Shown here: positions 1 through 9,266 of the stretch, piece after piece
Position numbering within the stretch: the first letter of the stretch is position 1
Layout of the letters: every line of letters begins with the position of its first letter
Assembly (NCBI RefSeq): GCF_000682755.1
Contig: NZ_AWFF01000054.1
Span: forward strand, 62,001 to 126,000
DNA from: Hyphomonas beringensis
GTDB lineage: Bacteria > Pseudomonadota > Alphaproteobacteria > Caulobacterales > Hyphomonadaceae
DNA: 64,000 nt
Reading direction: 5' to 3'
Notes under the pieces: generated by a model
The model's database searches: none
What the model saw: the letters and a program-made list of their open reading frames with translations, nothing else
Told to the model about the DNA's origin: nothing
Program-made: the position numbers and the translations under genes

Positions 1-684
1 ATGATGACAGGGGAGCCTGATGGCCCTCCGGTCCGCTCCGGCCTTTCAATGGTCGATTTCCATACAGGCAGCCATCTCGCGACATCGCTGCTGGCGGGTA
101 TAATCGGTGTGATGCGTACGGGAGAGGGGTGTGATGTAGATGTTTGTCTGTTCGATACGGCGCTGCATCAGACATCTTATCCGGCTACCTGGTACTTGAA
201 CGAAGCGCACAAAACAGAGCGCCTTACGCGTGGGGCGCATCCCTCAATAGCGCCCTCACAATTATTCAAGACAAAGGACGGCTGGGGGCTGCTGATGTGT
301 CAGACTCCGAAGTTCTGGAATGTCTTTTGCGCCATAACTGGCGATGAAGTTCTGACTTCGGACACCAGGTTCGCGACTGTCCATGCGCGTCGTGAAAACA
401 TTGAGGCACTGACAAAACGAATTGATGAAATTCTGTCGGAACGCACAACAGCTGAGTGGATGGAAATACTGGGTGGAAAGGTGCCATTCGCGCCTGTACT
501 GGATCTCGCGGGCGCGCTTGATAGTCCCTATGCAGAGGCAATCGGAATGATCGAAACGGTTGAGCATCCAAGTATGGCGAACGGGCTTAGGACGCTTGCG
601 TCTCCGTTTCGTGTGAACGGTGAACGTGCAAGATCCAGCCGCGCGCCCATGATGGGCGAGCATAATGATGAGTTGCTGAAGTGA
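1..684 (+). CDS. CaiB/BaiF (class III) CoA-transferase, 5' end outside window
   Basis: Cytoplasmic class III CoA-transferase that would move CoA between carboxylic acids. Only the last 227 codons are visible; the family is usually about 390 residues, so the ATG at base 1 is an internal methionine and the true start lies to the left. The visible part begins near the catalytic Asp region (the SMVDFHTG stretch), followed by the family pattern G.G.DVDV.LFDTALH. It overlaps the next CoA-transferase gene by 4 bases (GTGA), so the two are co-translated and could form a heteromer or act on successive substrates. The substrate cannot be told from sequence. Confidence 0.85.
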   Translation: MMTGEPDGPPVRSGLSMVDFHTGSHLATSLLAGIIGVMRTGEGCDVDVCLFDTALHQTSYPATWYLNEAHKTERLTRGAHPSIAPSQLFKTKDGWGLLMCQTPKFWNVFCAITGDEVLTSDTRFATVHARRENIEALTKRIDEILSERTTAEWMEILGGKVPFAPVLDLAGALDSPYAEAIGMIETVEHPSMANGLRTLASPFRVNGERARSSRAPMMGEHNDELLK

Positions 685-1847
685 AGTTAGACGGACTGAA
701 AGTTATCGATTTGTCCGCGTTTTTGCCCGGACCGCACATGACCATGACCATGGCTGATCATGGGGCTGACGTGATAATGGTTGAGCCCGCAAATGGTTTG
801 GGTGAGCCAGTGCGCGATATTGGGGAGAAGACGCCGGATGGCGTGTCTGTCTGGTTTCGCAACGTGGCTCGCGGGAAACGAAGCCTGAAGCTCAATCTAA
901 AGGACCCGGATGGGCTCGCCGTGCTGCATGCGCTCGCGCGTGAGGCAGATGTTTTCGTGGAGGCATTCCGGCCAGGTGTCGTAAAACGGCTCTGCGTTGA
1001 TTATGAAACTTTGTCTCGCATCAATCCGCGTCTTGTTTACTGTTCAATTTCCGCATTTGGGCAAGATGCTTCGCTGGCGCAGAAGCCAGCGCATGATGTG
1101 TCAGTTCAGGGGTTTGCGGGTTTGGTTGATCTCAATAGGGGCCAGGATAATCTGCCCGCCATGCCACATATTCCTTTTGCTGATGCAGCAGCCTCACTCA
1201 CGGCGCTGTCGGCAGTATTGATGGCACTTTATCGCCGCGAGAAAACAAATGCGGGTGAGTATATTGACCTTTCCATGTTTGATGCTGCGATTGCTTGGAC
1301 TCCCAATGTACTTGGGCCAACTTTTGCCGAAGGTCGCGCACCCTCCCCAAAGGATATGCGAAGCTTTGGTGGCAGTGCCATGTACAATCTCTACCGTACT
1401 TCCGATGACGAATATATTATTCTGGGTGGTAGTGAAGTGAAGTTTGCCGCAAATCTTCTCGCTGCCTTGCAAAGGGAAGATCTGCTGTCATACGCGAAAC
1501 TACCGCCAGGGCCTGCTCAGGCTCCTTTGCGGGACTTCTTCAGGGATACCTTTTCGGGTAGCACTTTGGCATACTGGAAAGAGTTTCTCGCCGATGTGGA
1601 TTGTTGCTGGAGTTGGGTGAGAAGCCTGATGGAGGCATTCGATGATCCGTTCACAGGGGAGCGGGGTATGGTGTGTACGGATGCGAATGGTAACCGCCAT
1701 ATAGGGCCGCCTATAAAGTTCAGGTTCGAGCCGGCTGAGCTTCGGCCTGTTACTCCAGAGTATGGTCAGCATTCTGAGCAAATAGTACAGAGTCTTGGCT
1801 TTACCGTGGAGCAGGTTTCGAGCTTGAAGGCCAAAGGAACGATCTAA
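681..1847 (+). CDS. CaiB/BaiF (class III) CoA-transferase
   Basis: Complete class III CoA-transferase of 388 residues, the normal family length. It starts at a GTG that overlaps the stop of the preceding CoA-transferase gene. The N-terminus (LDGLKVIDLSAFLPGPHMT, then DHGADVIMVEP) is the usual Rossmann-like entry of the family. The putative catalytic Asp is in PFADAAAS, followed by the conserved GEYIDLSMFDA segment. Its stop overlaps the next ATG (TAATG). Together with the upstream paralogue it probably activates a carboxylic acid intermediate by CoA transfer. The substrate is unknown; formate, carnitine, succinate and itaconate transferases all belong to this family. Confidence 0.85.
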   Translation: MKLDGLKVIDLSAFLPGPHMTMTMADHGADVIMVEPANGLGEPVRDIGEKTPDGVSVWFRNVARGKRSLKLNLKDPDGLAVLHALAREADVFVEAFRPGVVKRLCVDYETLSRINPRLVYCSISAFGQDASLAQKPAHDVSVQGFAGLVDLNRGQDNLPAMPHIPFADAAASLTALSAVLMALYRREKTNAGEYIDLSMFDAAIAWTPNVLGPTFAEGRAPSPKDMRSFGGSAMYNLYRTSDDEYIILGGSEVKFAANLLAALQREDLLSYAKLPPGPAQAPLRDFFRDTFSGSTLAYWKEFLADVDCCWSWVRSLMEAFDDPFTGERGMVCTDANGNRHIGPPIKFRFEPAELRPVTPEYGQHSEQIVQSLGFTVEQVSSLKAKGTI

Positions 1848-2284
1848 TGCAAGATATGTTTCAGGCGACGCGCGCTCATCAAGGCATATGGGAGGGGACA
1901 TACACACATCTCGATCTTGCAGCGCAAATTGTGGATGCGCATAAGTCTCGGGTGGTCTGTGAATTTCCCGAGAGTGGTGACGTTTTCTATAGGCAGCACA
2001 TCTTCTTCGAGTGGGATGACGGACATACAAGAGAAGATTCTTTTGAAGGCATCATAAGGGGGGATCGGATTTGGTATGATACGCCCACTTTTTCAGGGAG
2101 TAGCTGGGAGACCCATGATGGGTTACTTCTGTTAAACCTGCAGAGAAAGGACGAACCGGGCGCCCACTTCTTTGAAATCATCGCCATGGGGGCTACTGGA
2201 CGGCAGCGCGCTCGAACCTGGCATTGGTTTCGCGATGGTTCGCTTTTCCGGCGAACACTCTGTGATGAGAAGCGTGTAGATTAA
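1847..2284 (+). CDS. Small unknown protein, calycin-like (DUF3598-type?)
   Basis: A 145-residue protein, rich in Trp and aromatic residues, with no signal peptide or membrane segment. The pattern HQGIWEGTYTHLD near the start, with later alternating beta-strand-like stretches (FFEWDDGHTREDSFEGII, GLLLLNLQRK), resembles small calycin/lipocalin-like barrels such as DUF3598. This resemblance is recalled, not searched. The ATG overlaps the stop of the CoA-transferase gene (TAATG), so it is the last gene of that operon. It may bind or isomerise a pathway intermediate, but no catalytic motif is visible. It converges with the GntR gene, overlapping it by 4 bases. Confidence 0.6.
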   Translation: MQDMFQATRAHQGIWEGTYTHLDLAAQIVDAHKSRVVCEFPESGDVFYRQHIFFEWDDGHTREDSFEGIIRGDRIWYDTPTFSGSSWETHDGLLLLNLQRKDEPGAHFFEIIAMGATGRQRARTWHWFRDGSLFRRTLCDEKRVD

Positions 2285-2997
2285 GATCGGGTACGATCTA
2301 ACTGAAATTCATATACAAATCGGCCGGCTGGATGCAGGCTGTGAGAGTAGAGGATGACGCGTCCTGATGCGTCATGATACGTTCGCGTCGTAGCAAGGGC
2401 AGGGGAGCCTTTTTCTACTTTCAGCTTTTTTGCCTCGGTATTTCTTAGGGCGACGGCTTCCATACGCTGGGTAACTTTGTTGACGACAACAGAGTGTGTT
2501 CGCTCAATCCATTCCGATATTGACGTATCCAGTGCTTTTACTGTTGCAGCATCAGGGGCTAGTTTTGCGAGTGCAAAGATGACCGTGAGAGCAAGCGGGG
2601 GCGAGGCGGCTTGCCTTCTCAGGCCATCATAGCGGTAATATGACCCTTTCAGGCCTATATCTGCGATTTCCTTGCTAGTGGCAGGGCGGTTGGTGTCCAG
2701 TTCAAAATGCGCGTCGCGGGCATACTTAAGAATGGATTCGAAGTCGCCAATTGGTTGGGCAAAAGCTGGCGCGTTGATTTCTGCAACAATGGTGCCTGCC
2801 CCCCGGCGCCGAGCAATCAGGCCGTCTTCGGAGAGCAAGCGGAGGGCCTCGCGAGCTGTGTGCCTTGAGATGTCGTGAATCTCACAGAGCTCAAGTTCGG
2901 TATGAAGCTGATCTCCGGGCTTTAGCCGCCCTGACAAGATGTCATTCTTCAATTGTTTGGCAAGTATGCGGTAACGCGGGATTGATTGTTCGCTCAT
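2281..2997 (-). CDS. GntR-family regulator (HutC/UTRA type) 1
   Basis: A 238-residue transcriptional repressor-type protein. Residues about 5-75 form the GntR winged helix (PRYRILAKQLKNDILSGRLKPGDQLHTE, then DISRHTAREALRLLSEDGLI). The rest matches the UTRA ligand-binding domain, ending in YHDASGRVILYSHSLHPAGRF. It is read away from the MmgE/PrpD operon that begins at 3179 and converges with the CoA-transferase operon, so it most likely controls one or both. The effector is probably a pathway acid or CoA ester. I see no clear operator in the 181-bp divergent region. It is a paralogue of the GntR at 13069-13863. Confidence 0.85.
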   Translation of the reverse strand: MSEQSIPRYRILAKQLKNDILSGRLKPGDQLHTELELCEIHDISRHTAREALRLLSEDGLIARRRGAGTIVAEINAPAFAQPIGDFESILKYARDAHFELDTNRPATSKEIADIGLKGSYYRYDGLRRQAASPPLALTVIFALAKLAPDAATVKALDTSISEWIERTHSVVVNKVTQRMEAVALRNTEAKKLKVEKGSPALATTRTYHDASGRVILYSHSLHPAGRFVYEFQLDRTRS

Positions 2998-3178
2998 AAT
3001 TTTGGCTCCGGTCCTTGCTGGCTGAAGTATAGCATTTCTTTAAGTCGCAAAACCAAAACGATTTTTCTGATGTACAAAAAACATCCAGTAAAGAACCCTT
3101 TGCGAACAATTCCACAAACGCTGAGGTCAGTTTCAAATAGTGGCTTTTCTTATGCTGTCAAAATGCTAAACAGAGAAT

Positions 3179-4486
3179 ATGTCCGGACAAATGACCTCCC
3201 CTTTGTTGATTGAATCTCTGGCGGCTTTGCTTCTGAGAGATGTAGATGAGGCGACAACGGCAAGAGCAAGTTGCCATCTGGTCGATTGGATTGGATGTGC
3301 CGCAGCTGGCAGAAATGAGACTGCGGGCAGTATTGTGCGAAGTGTGGAGTTCCCGGGCGCGTCAGGCCTAGCTTTTCGCTGGGGCGCGTTCGGCAATATT
3401 CTTGAGATGGATGATGTCGATAAAAGGGCTATTCTCCATCCTGGGCCCACAATTATACCTGCCGCTCTTGCTCTTTGTGCAGATCAACCTAAACTTCTGC
3501 CTAAACTATTTGAGGCGATTGTCATTGGGTATGAAGCCACCATACGCTTGGGCCGTGCGACAGGTCCTGCCCATTATGGCATGTGGCACACGACCGGGAC
3601 GTGTGGCGCCATCGGTGCAGCGGCTGCATGCTCTCGTTTGCTGGGTTTGGATGATTTGAAGACGGCACATGCCCTTTCTCTTGCGATGAGCCAGGCTGCC
3701 GGCCTGTGGCAAACTCGCCACGAGCCGCAAAGCATGGGCAAGCAGTTGCATACATCTCATGCTGCAAGAGCTGGGCTTGATGCAGCGAGATTGGCAGCCT
3801 CTGGATTCAAGGGACCTTTGTCCGTGCTTGAAGGGGAGCAAGGCTTCTTTGCCGCTTGTGCCCCGGATGGAGACCCGTCTGTTATCCTGAAATCCTACGA
3901 TGTGGATTGGCTCATTCATCAGGTCAGCTTCAAGCCATGGCCTGCCTGCCGTCACGCTCATGCTGCAATAGACGCGGCGCTAGCTATTTATGAAAGTGGT
4001 TTCGATCTCGAGAAAGTAGATGAAATCAGGATCACGACTTATCCAGATGCGATTAAATTTTGCGACAAGCCAAACCCTGCCTCTACGATAGAAGCAAAAT
4101 TCTCCCTGCATCATAGTGTTAGCGTTGTGCTTGCCAAGGGGAAACCGGAAATTCAGGATTTTGACTCAACCGCGATTCAGAATCCGGATTTTAAAAGATA
4201 CCGGGATAAAGTTTCTGTTGTTTCTGGTGACCCTTTTGAATCCGACTATCCGCAGCGTTATGGTGCAGGAATTCAATTGTTTTCTCAAGGTAGTATGGTC
4301 GCCAGTGCTGAGGCTGCTGACGCGCTAGGTGATCCAGAAAATCCACTGAGCCCACAAGAAATTGACGAGAAGTCATGTGTACTGATGGTGCATGCTGGGA
4401 TCACTTTGGAAAATGCTCGTCAGATAGTTCAGCTTGCCGGTAGCCCAGTGCCTGAACTTCTCACGAACTTGCTGGAGATGCTGTAA
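3179..4486 (+). CDS. MmgE/PrpD family protein 1
   Basis: A 435-residue member of the MmgE/PrpD family, which includes 2-methylcitrate dehydratase and cis-aconitate decarboxylase. Family landmarks are present in order: MDDVDKRAILHPG, HYGMWHTTGTCGAIGAAAA, KQLHTSHAARAGLDAARLAA, and SFKPWPACRHAHAAIDA. First gene of a four-gene operon (two PrpD-like proteins, a CoA ligase, an amidase) with overlapping ends. No strong Shine-Dalgarno precedes the ATG. It probably dehydrates or decarboxylates a tricarboxylate-like or branched hydroxy-acid. Members often have unassigned substrates, so the reaction is not predicted. Confidence 0.85.
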   Translation: MSGQMTSPLLIESLAALLLRDVDEATTARASCHLVDWIGCAAAGRNETAGSIVRSVEFPGASGLAFRWGAFGNILEMDDVDKRAILHPGPTIIPAALALCADQPKLLPKLFEAIVIGYEATIRLGRATGPAHYGMWHTTGTCGAIGAAAACSRLLGLDDLKTAHALSLAMSQAAGLWQTRHEPQSMGKQLHTSHAARAGLDAARLAASGFKGPLSVLEGEQGFFAACAPDGDPSVILKSYDVDWLIHQVSFKPWPACRHAHAAIDAALAIYESGFDLEKVDEIRITTYPDAIKFCDKPNPASTIEAKFSLHHSVSVVLAKGKPEIQDFDSTAIQNPDFKRYRDKVSVVSGDPFESDYPQRYGAGIQLFSQGSMVASAEAADALGDPENPLSPQEIDEKSCVLMVHAGITLENARQIVQLAGSPVPELLTNLLEML

Positions 4487-5862
4487 TGGCCAGCAATATC
4501 GACCTAATTGTAAAACATGGCCTTCATACACAGTTTGGGGACATACCAGTAGACGTAGTTGAAAAGGTGAAAACCTTTCTACTGGACAGCTTTGGTGTAG
4601 GTATTGCCGGAGCAAGCGCATCAATCACCTCAATAGTCAGGAGCTGCGTCGGCGGGTGGGGTGTAGGTTATGATGCTCATACCTGGGGGCGCGGCGCGAG
4701 CTTGCAGAGTGCTGCGAATGCCGCCTTCGTGAATGCATTTCAAATACACTGCCAGGAATATGACTGTGTACACGAGCCAGCTGTAGTCCATCCGATGGCA
4801 GTGATATTGGCTGCCGTCATGGCTGAGATCGAGGCTTCGAAAAAATCAGTAAACGGTAAAGACCTTATAGTGGCAATTGTTATTGCTGTTGACCTTGCCG
4901 CAGGGTTGGGAGTTGCTGTTTCCAGCCCTATTCGATTTTTTCGGCCGGCCAATGCTGGCCTGTTTGGTGCGGTGCTGGCAATTTCCAGGCTGAGATCCTT
5001 CTCTCCTATCGAGACTAAAAGCGCGCTTGGGCATGCCTTGGCGTTCTGTTCAGGTACAATGCAGGCACATGTAGAAGGGCTTCCCTCTTTGGCTTTGCAA
5101 GTCGCCAATGGTGCACGCAGTGCCGTAATGGCAGCAGACTTGGCATCGGCAGGCATTCAGGGGGCGCAAGACAGCCTTGACGGACCATATGGATATCTGA
5201 CCCTTTTTGAAGAAGAGGCCGATCTTGGTCCGGTAGTCCAAACATTCCAGAAAGTGTGGCGCATTGCCGAGGTCAGCCATAAACCCTTCCCAACAGGGCG
5301 TGCTGCGCATGGCGGCATAGTCTTGATTCAAAAGCTGATGCAACAAGGTGTGACAGCGGAGAATCTTGAAACTCTCAAACTTGTCGCGCCCCCCATTATA
5401 CACCGCCTTGTTGGCCGCCCTATACAGAATGATATGAGTGTCAGCTATGCGCGTCTATGCTTCCAGTATCTAGGTGCTGTGACTCTGAAGAAGGGCAAGG
5501 TTGGGCTTGATGATTATAGCCGCCCCGCATTGTCTGACGCAGAAACCTTCGCACTTGCCAAACGCATATCGGTGATAGACGACGGGACACCTAACCCGGC
5601 GGCTTTCACTCCTCAAGTCGCAGAGGCTGTCCTGACGGACGGTCAACTGATCAACGCGGACATATCGTCTCTTTATGGCTCACCTGCCTCTCCCTTGGAT
5701 AGACAAGCCTGTCTTCTGAAGTTCAAGACCTGTTTGAAGTTCGGCATTGGGGAAGAAACAGCAGAAAGTGTGGCTGCAAAGCTGATTGAGCGGATCAGCA
5801 ATCTCGAAACCGTAAAAGATACTTCACAACTCTCTCGCCTCGCGGCTGGAAAGGATATTTAA
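4486..5862 (+). CDS. MmgE/PrpD family protein 2
   Basis: A 458-residue paralogue of the preceding gene, starting at an ATG that overlaps its stop (TAATG). It carries the family landmarks in altered form (QEYDCVHEPAVVHPMAVILAA, HVEGLPSLALQVANGARSAVMAADLASAGI, SHKPFPTGRAAHGG). In the last motif the usual P.CR..H reads PTGRAAHG. The landmark around residue 150 (FFRPANAGLFGAVLA) also differs from the HW.TG form in gene 1. The strict translational coupling suggests a heteromeric complex or consecutive steps on one substrate. Function beyond the family is unknown. Confidence 0.83.
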   Translation: MASNIDLIVKHGLHTQFGDIPVDVVEKVKTFLLDSFGVGIAGASASITSIVRSCVGGWGVGYDAHTWGRGASLQSAANAAFVNAFQIHCQEYDCVHEPAVVHPMAVILAAVMAEIEASKKSVNGKDLIVAIVIAVDLAAGLGVAVSSPIRFFRPANAGLFGAVLAISRLRSFSPIETKSALGHALAFCSGTMQAHVEGLPSLALQVANGARSAVMAADLASAGIQGAQDSLDGPYGYLTLFEEEADLGPVVQTFQKVWRIAEVSHKPFPTGRAAHGGIVLIQKLMQQGVTAENLETLKLVAPPIIHRLVGRPIQNDMSVSYARLCFQYLGAVTLKKGKVGLDDYSRPALSDAETFALAKRISVIDDGTPNPAAFTPQVAEAVLTDGQLINADISSLYGSPASPLDRQACLLKFKTCLKFGIGEETAESVAAKLIERISNLETVKDTSQLSRLAAGKDI

Positions 5863-5864
5863 TC

Positions 5865-7253
5865 ATGAAACATAACATGTACCACGAGGCTATAAACTGG
5901 GATCAGCTCCGTACAGAGCACCCAATTGGCGATGACTTCGTAAAGTTTGGCAAGAAAAGTCGAGATGAGATCAGAGCACACCAAGATAAACTCTTTGTAC
6001 GGTGTGTTGAGCGTGCCTGGCAGATCCCATTCTATCAGCGACTCTGGGGAAACGCAGGTATCGAGCCAGGGGATATCAGAGGATTGGACACACTTTCCGA
6101 ACTGCCTATGTTTGACAAGTCCGACATCATGGCATCGATTGATGCAAATCCTCCTTTTGGTGATTTCGGTGGTCTGGAAGGGACGGGCAGTGGCCGGCCT
6201 CCTGTCATTATGCACACGACTTCTGGAACAACTGGGAATCCGCAGGTTCTGCTCTTTGGGGCAAAATCGCGTGAGGTTCAAAATCTGATGCTTGGGCGCT
6301 TGTATCAATTTCAAGGGCTCCGACCTGATGACATCGTCCACTCAGTTTATGGCCATGGCATGATCAATGGCGGGCACTATGTACGTGAAGCGGTAACTCA
6401 TTGGACGAATGCCATTTTCATGTCTGCGGGCACTGGTGTTGAAACACGATCTGCACGACAGGTTGAACTTATGCGTGATTTTGGAGCCACTGTCATTGTA
6501 GGCTTCGCTGATTATATAAAGAAGCTGGCAAAAGTCGCCATTGAACAGGGCATCGATCCGGTAAAGGATCTTAATATCCGCATGATATCCGGCCATTTGG
6601 GAAGGGAAGACAAAGAAACCCTATCGCAATCATGGGGGGGCGTTGATTGCTATGATTGGTATGGAGTTGGGGATACAGGCATCATTGCCGGAGAAGGTCC
6701 GGATAGAGACGGTCTTTATGTAATGGAAGATGGGCAGTTTGTCGAAGTTTGTGACATCGACACAGGAAAGCCTGTTGCTGATGGAGAAGCTGGCGACATT
6801 GTCTGCACATGTATCCACAAGGATGATGTATACCCTATTATCCGTTTCAACACGCATGATGTTACTAAGGTCGTAACGGGTAAATCATCCATAGATATGA
6901 ATTTCACGCGTATAGAAGGGTTCCTTGGGCGTTCTGACAACATGGTAAAAATACGCGGGATCAATATCTTTCCGCAAGCTATGGGGCCGTTGCTTGAGGC
7001 TGACTCCAGCTTTGCCGGTGACTTTATCTGTAAAGCGGTTCGAGATGAGCAAGGGCGAGATGAATTCATTGTCTGCGCGGAGGTCAATGGCCCAAGAGAT
7101 CTGGAAACGGTCACTCGGTTCAAGGAAATACTGAAAAAGACTATTGGGATCGATTGTGGAGTGGAGCTTAACGCACCGGGCGAATTGGCTCCGCTGACAC
7201 AGACAGAGATTCGTCAAAAACCCATCCGCCTGCTTGATGAGCGATTCAAGTGA
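5865..7253 (+). CDS. Phenylacetate-CoA ligase-family (PaaK-like) AMP-forming ligase
   Basis: A 462-residue adenylate-forming acyl-CoA ligase of the PaaK family. The ATP-binding P-loop (HTTSGTTGNPQVLLFG) lies near residues 115-130. Further on are YDWYGVGDTG, the acyl-adenylate core ICTCIHKDDVYPIIRFNTHDV, and the C-terminal ligase domain (EGFLGRSDNMVKIRGINIFP). It would activate a carboxylic acid, often aryl- or arylacetic, to its CoA ester in the cytoplasm. It follows the second PrpD-like gene by two bases and overlaps the amidase gene (GTGA), so the four genes are one translational unit. The exact acid is unknown. Confidence 0.85.
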   Translation: MKHNMYHEAINWDQLRTEHPIGDDFVKFGKKSRDEIRAHQDKLFVRCVERAWQIPFYQRLWGNAGIEPGDIRGLDTLSELPMFDKSDIMASIDANPPFGDFGGLEGTGSGRPPVIMHTTSGTTGNPQVLLFGAKSREVQNLMLGRLYQFQGLRPDDIVHSVYGHGMINGGHYVREAVTHWTNAIFMSAGTGVETRSARQVELMRDFGATVIVGFADYIKKLAKVAIEQGIDPVKDLNIRMISGHLGREDKETLSQSWGGVDCYDWYGVGDTGIIAGEGPDRDGLYVMEDGQFVEVCDIDTGKPVADGEAGDIVCTCIHKDDVYPIIRFNTHDVTKVVTGKSSIDMNFTRIEGFLGRSDNMVKIRGINIFPQAMGPLLEADSSFAGDFICKAVRDEQGRDEFIVCAEVNGPRDLETVTRFKEILKKTIGIDCGVELNAPGELAPLTQTEIRQKPIRLLDERFK

Positions 7254-8488
7254 GCCGCGAGCGCACTTATAGAGACAGGATTGAGCAATACAATCCTGGG
7301 ATCAATGCTTTTCTAGATCTGTCGGAGTGTTCTGACGGTGATGGGCTTTGCTACGGCGTAAAGTCGAACATAGCAGTACAGGGGTTACCGTGGACGGCAG
7401 GCATTGGCGCATATGAAAAGCGTGTTGCGCAAAAGGACGCGACAGTCATAAGCCGTATACGTGCGAATGGCGGAGTAATTCTTGGCACCCTAAACATGCA
7501 CGAAGGTGCCTTGGGCGCCACAACGGATAATGAGTTCTATGGCCGAACGTATAATCCCTGGCGCGAAGGATTTACTCCAGGCGGCTCATCTGGCGGATCA
7601 GGTTCTGCCGTTTCTGCTGGACTCTGCGATATCGCTTTGGGGTCTGACACAATGGGAAGTGTGCGTATCCCCGCTGCGTATTGTGGAGTGCAGGGGCATA
7701 AGCCTAGTACAGGGATAGTTCCGAACGATGGTGTGGTTTACTTGTCTCATACATTGGATCATGTAGGTCCGCTCGCGCGATCGGTCGAATTTCTATGGCA
7801 ATCCATGCATGTTCTGGCTGATTGGGGCGATCCAACCGCTTTGTCATCCATGAATCTTTCCGGAGTGCGGATTGGAGTTTGGACAGGCAATAGCGACGTA
7901 GAGATGACTGCTGCAGTCAGAGCAGGGGTCGACGAAGCAATTAGAAAGCTTAAGGCTGCGGGCGCTATACTTATTGAAGGTATTACGCCCCCGTCTTACT
8001 ATTATGGAAAGTCGCGTCGGGCCGGTTTGTTGATAAGTGAAGTCGAAGCGATGAGTGTTCATTCCGACCAGATTGCCAAATACCCTGATGGGTTCAGTCG
8101 AGACTTCAAAAAACTTTTAAGCTGGGGGGCAGCGAGACCAACTGCTGAGCTTGAATGGGCCTATGAACACCTTCGTAATGTCAGGTCCGGCGCCAACAGC
8201 CTTTTCAATGACGTTGAGTTCGTTATTTCCCCTACAGCACCGCAGCAGGCATTTGCATTTGGTGCGAGCGTCCCCGCAAATCAAGCCGACTTTACTGCGT
8301 GGGCGGACTTTGCCGCACTTCCTGCAACGGCAGTTTATGCCGGACTGAGTGCAGAGAATGGCTTGCCGCTTTCCCTTCAGGTCATGGCGGCGGAGTCTAG
8401 GGATTGTGACACTCTGCAATTAGCCGCTGCCCTGGAGGAACTTTTCGGACCTCCTGCCAGTCCACCTGGGTATGAGTTCACTAGCTGA
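7250..8488 (+). CDS. Amidase signature-family hydrolase
   Basis: A 412-residue amidase-signature enzyme. The Ser-cisSer-Lys triad is complete: Lys38 (YGVKSNIAVQG), Ser113 (PGGSSGGSG) and Ser137 (GSDTMGSVRIPA), with the expected 24-residue spacing between the two serines. It would hydrolyse an amide C-N bond in the cytoplasm, releasing ammonia or an amine. It begins at a GTG overlapping the ligase stop and ends convergently, overlapping the enoyl-CoA hydratase gene by 8 bases. Its place in the operon suggests it deamidates an acid amide before or after ligation to CoA. The family also includes GatA and allophanate hydrolase, but no partner subunits are present here. Confidence 0.87.
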   Translation: MSRERTYRDRIEQYNPGINAFLDLSECSDGDGLCYGVKSNIAVQGLPWTAGIGAYEKRVAQKDATVISRIRANGGVILGTLNMHEGALGATTDNEFYGRTYNPWREGFTPGGSSGGSGSAVSAGLCDIALGSDTMGSVRIPAAYCGVQGHKPSTGIVPNDGVVYLSHTLDHVGPLARSVEFLWQSMHVLADWGDPTALSSMNLSGVRIGVWTGNSDVEMTAAVRAGVDEAIRKLKAAGAILIEGITPPSYYYGKSRRAGLLISEVEAMSVHSDQIAKYPDGFSRDFKKLLSWGAARPTAELEWAYEHLRNVRSGANSLFNDVEFVISPTAPQQAFAFGASVPANQADFTAWADFAALPATAVYAGLSAENGLPLSLQVMAAESRDCDTLQLAAALEELFGPPASPPGYEFTS

Positions 8489-9266
8489 AAGTGAACTTCG
8501 CTGGACGCTTTTCAAGAAATGCCTGGAAGCCCTCTGTGAAGTCCTCACCTGCGAAACCATCCAGAAAAAGTTTTTGGGCTTGAGGACTATTGTTCGTCCA
8601 CCCCTCTGACAAGCCATCAAAGACTTGTTTCGTCGCGCGAGTTGACCATTGAGATAGGGCACCAATAGTCTCGGCCATCTGGTGTGCGGCAGAGAGGCTG
8701 CTTCCCTTGGGGACAAGTCGATTGATCAGTCCCATTTGGAGAGCTTCATTGCTATCAATTAAACGGCCTGTGAGCAGCATGTCCTTTGCATTTGGTAGCC
8801 CTACGGTTTCTGAGAGCCGTCTTGTGTCGCCTACAGAATAAGCAAGTCCAAGTTTCCCGGGCGTTATCGCAAACTTTGCGCTTTGGTCGGCAATTCTGAG
8901 ATCCGCGGCCAGTGCGAGGCTGACCCCGCCCCCCACACAGGCGCCCTCAATCGCAGCGAGGACGGGCTTGGGACACTTCGTAATGCTCTCAATTGCGTCA
9001 GCAATTATCTTGCTAGAATGAACAGCTTTTTCGGGCGTCGCATATATGGTCTCGAATTCAGAGATATCGGCACCAGCTGCAAATGCGCCAGCAGAACCAC
9101 CATGTATGATAATTACTTTGGTGGTTTGATTCTGTACGGCTTCGTCAATCATGCCCGGTATGGACTGCCACATATCCGTAGAGAGCGCATTCCTCTTTTC
9201 CGGCTTGTTGAGGACAAGCTCAGCAATCTCATCATCCATGACCAGGCGTATTGCATTTGATCTCAT
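8481..9266 (-). CDS. Enoyl-CoA hydratase/isomerase
   Basis: A 261-residue crotonase-fold protein. The oxyanion-hole segments are visible: GSAGAFAAGADISEFE and EGACVGGGVSLALAADLRIA. Next comes the hydratase helix region (ITPGKLGLAYSVGDTRRLSETVG). It would add water across an enoyl-CoA double bond or isomerise it in the cytoplasm. It is the last gene of a reverse-strand operon (membrane protein, FAD oxidase, aldehyde dehydrogenase, hydratase) whose promoter carries a GntR-type palindrome. Its start overlaps the dehydrogenase stop by 4 bases. The sequence does not settle hydratase versus isomerase. Confidence 0.88.
   Translation of the reverse strand: MRSNAIRLVMDDEIAELVLNKPEKRNALSTDMWQSIPGMIDEAVQNQTTKVIIIHGGSAGAFAAGADISEFETIYATPEKAVHSSKIIADAIESITKCPKPVLAAIEGACVGGGVSLALAADLRIADQSAKFAITPGKLGLAYSVGDTRRLSETVGLPNAKDMLLTGRLIDSNEALQMGLINRLVPKGSSLSAAHQMAETIGALSQWSTRATKQVFDGLSEGWTNNSPQAQKLFLDGFAGEDFTEGFQAFLEKRPAKFTFS

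Noticed and set aside
1500-2030. Reverse-strand frame of 176 codons across the CoA-transferase and small unknown gene
   Set aside because: Overlaps two supported genes, has no ribosome-binding site and no domain.
3029-3038. TATAGCATTT near the GntR 1 start, like one half of the regulon operator
   Set aside because: Only a half-site with a mismatch; the left half is absent, so it was not counted as a seventh operator.
3069-3085. GATGT / ACATC arms with 7-base spacer in the GntR 1 divergent region
   Set aside because: Five-base arms in an AT-rich promoter are expected by chance, and no second copy was found.
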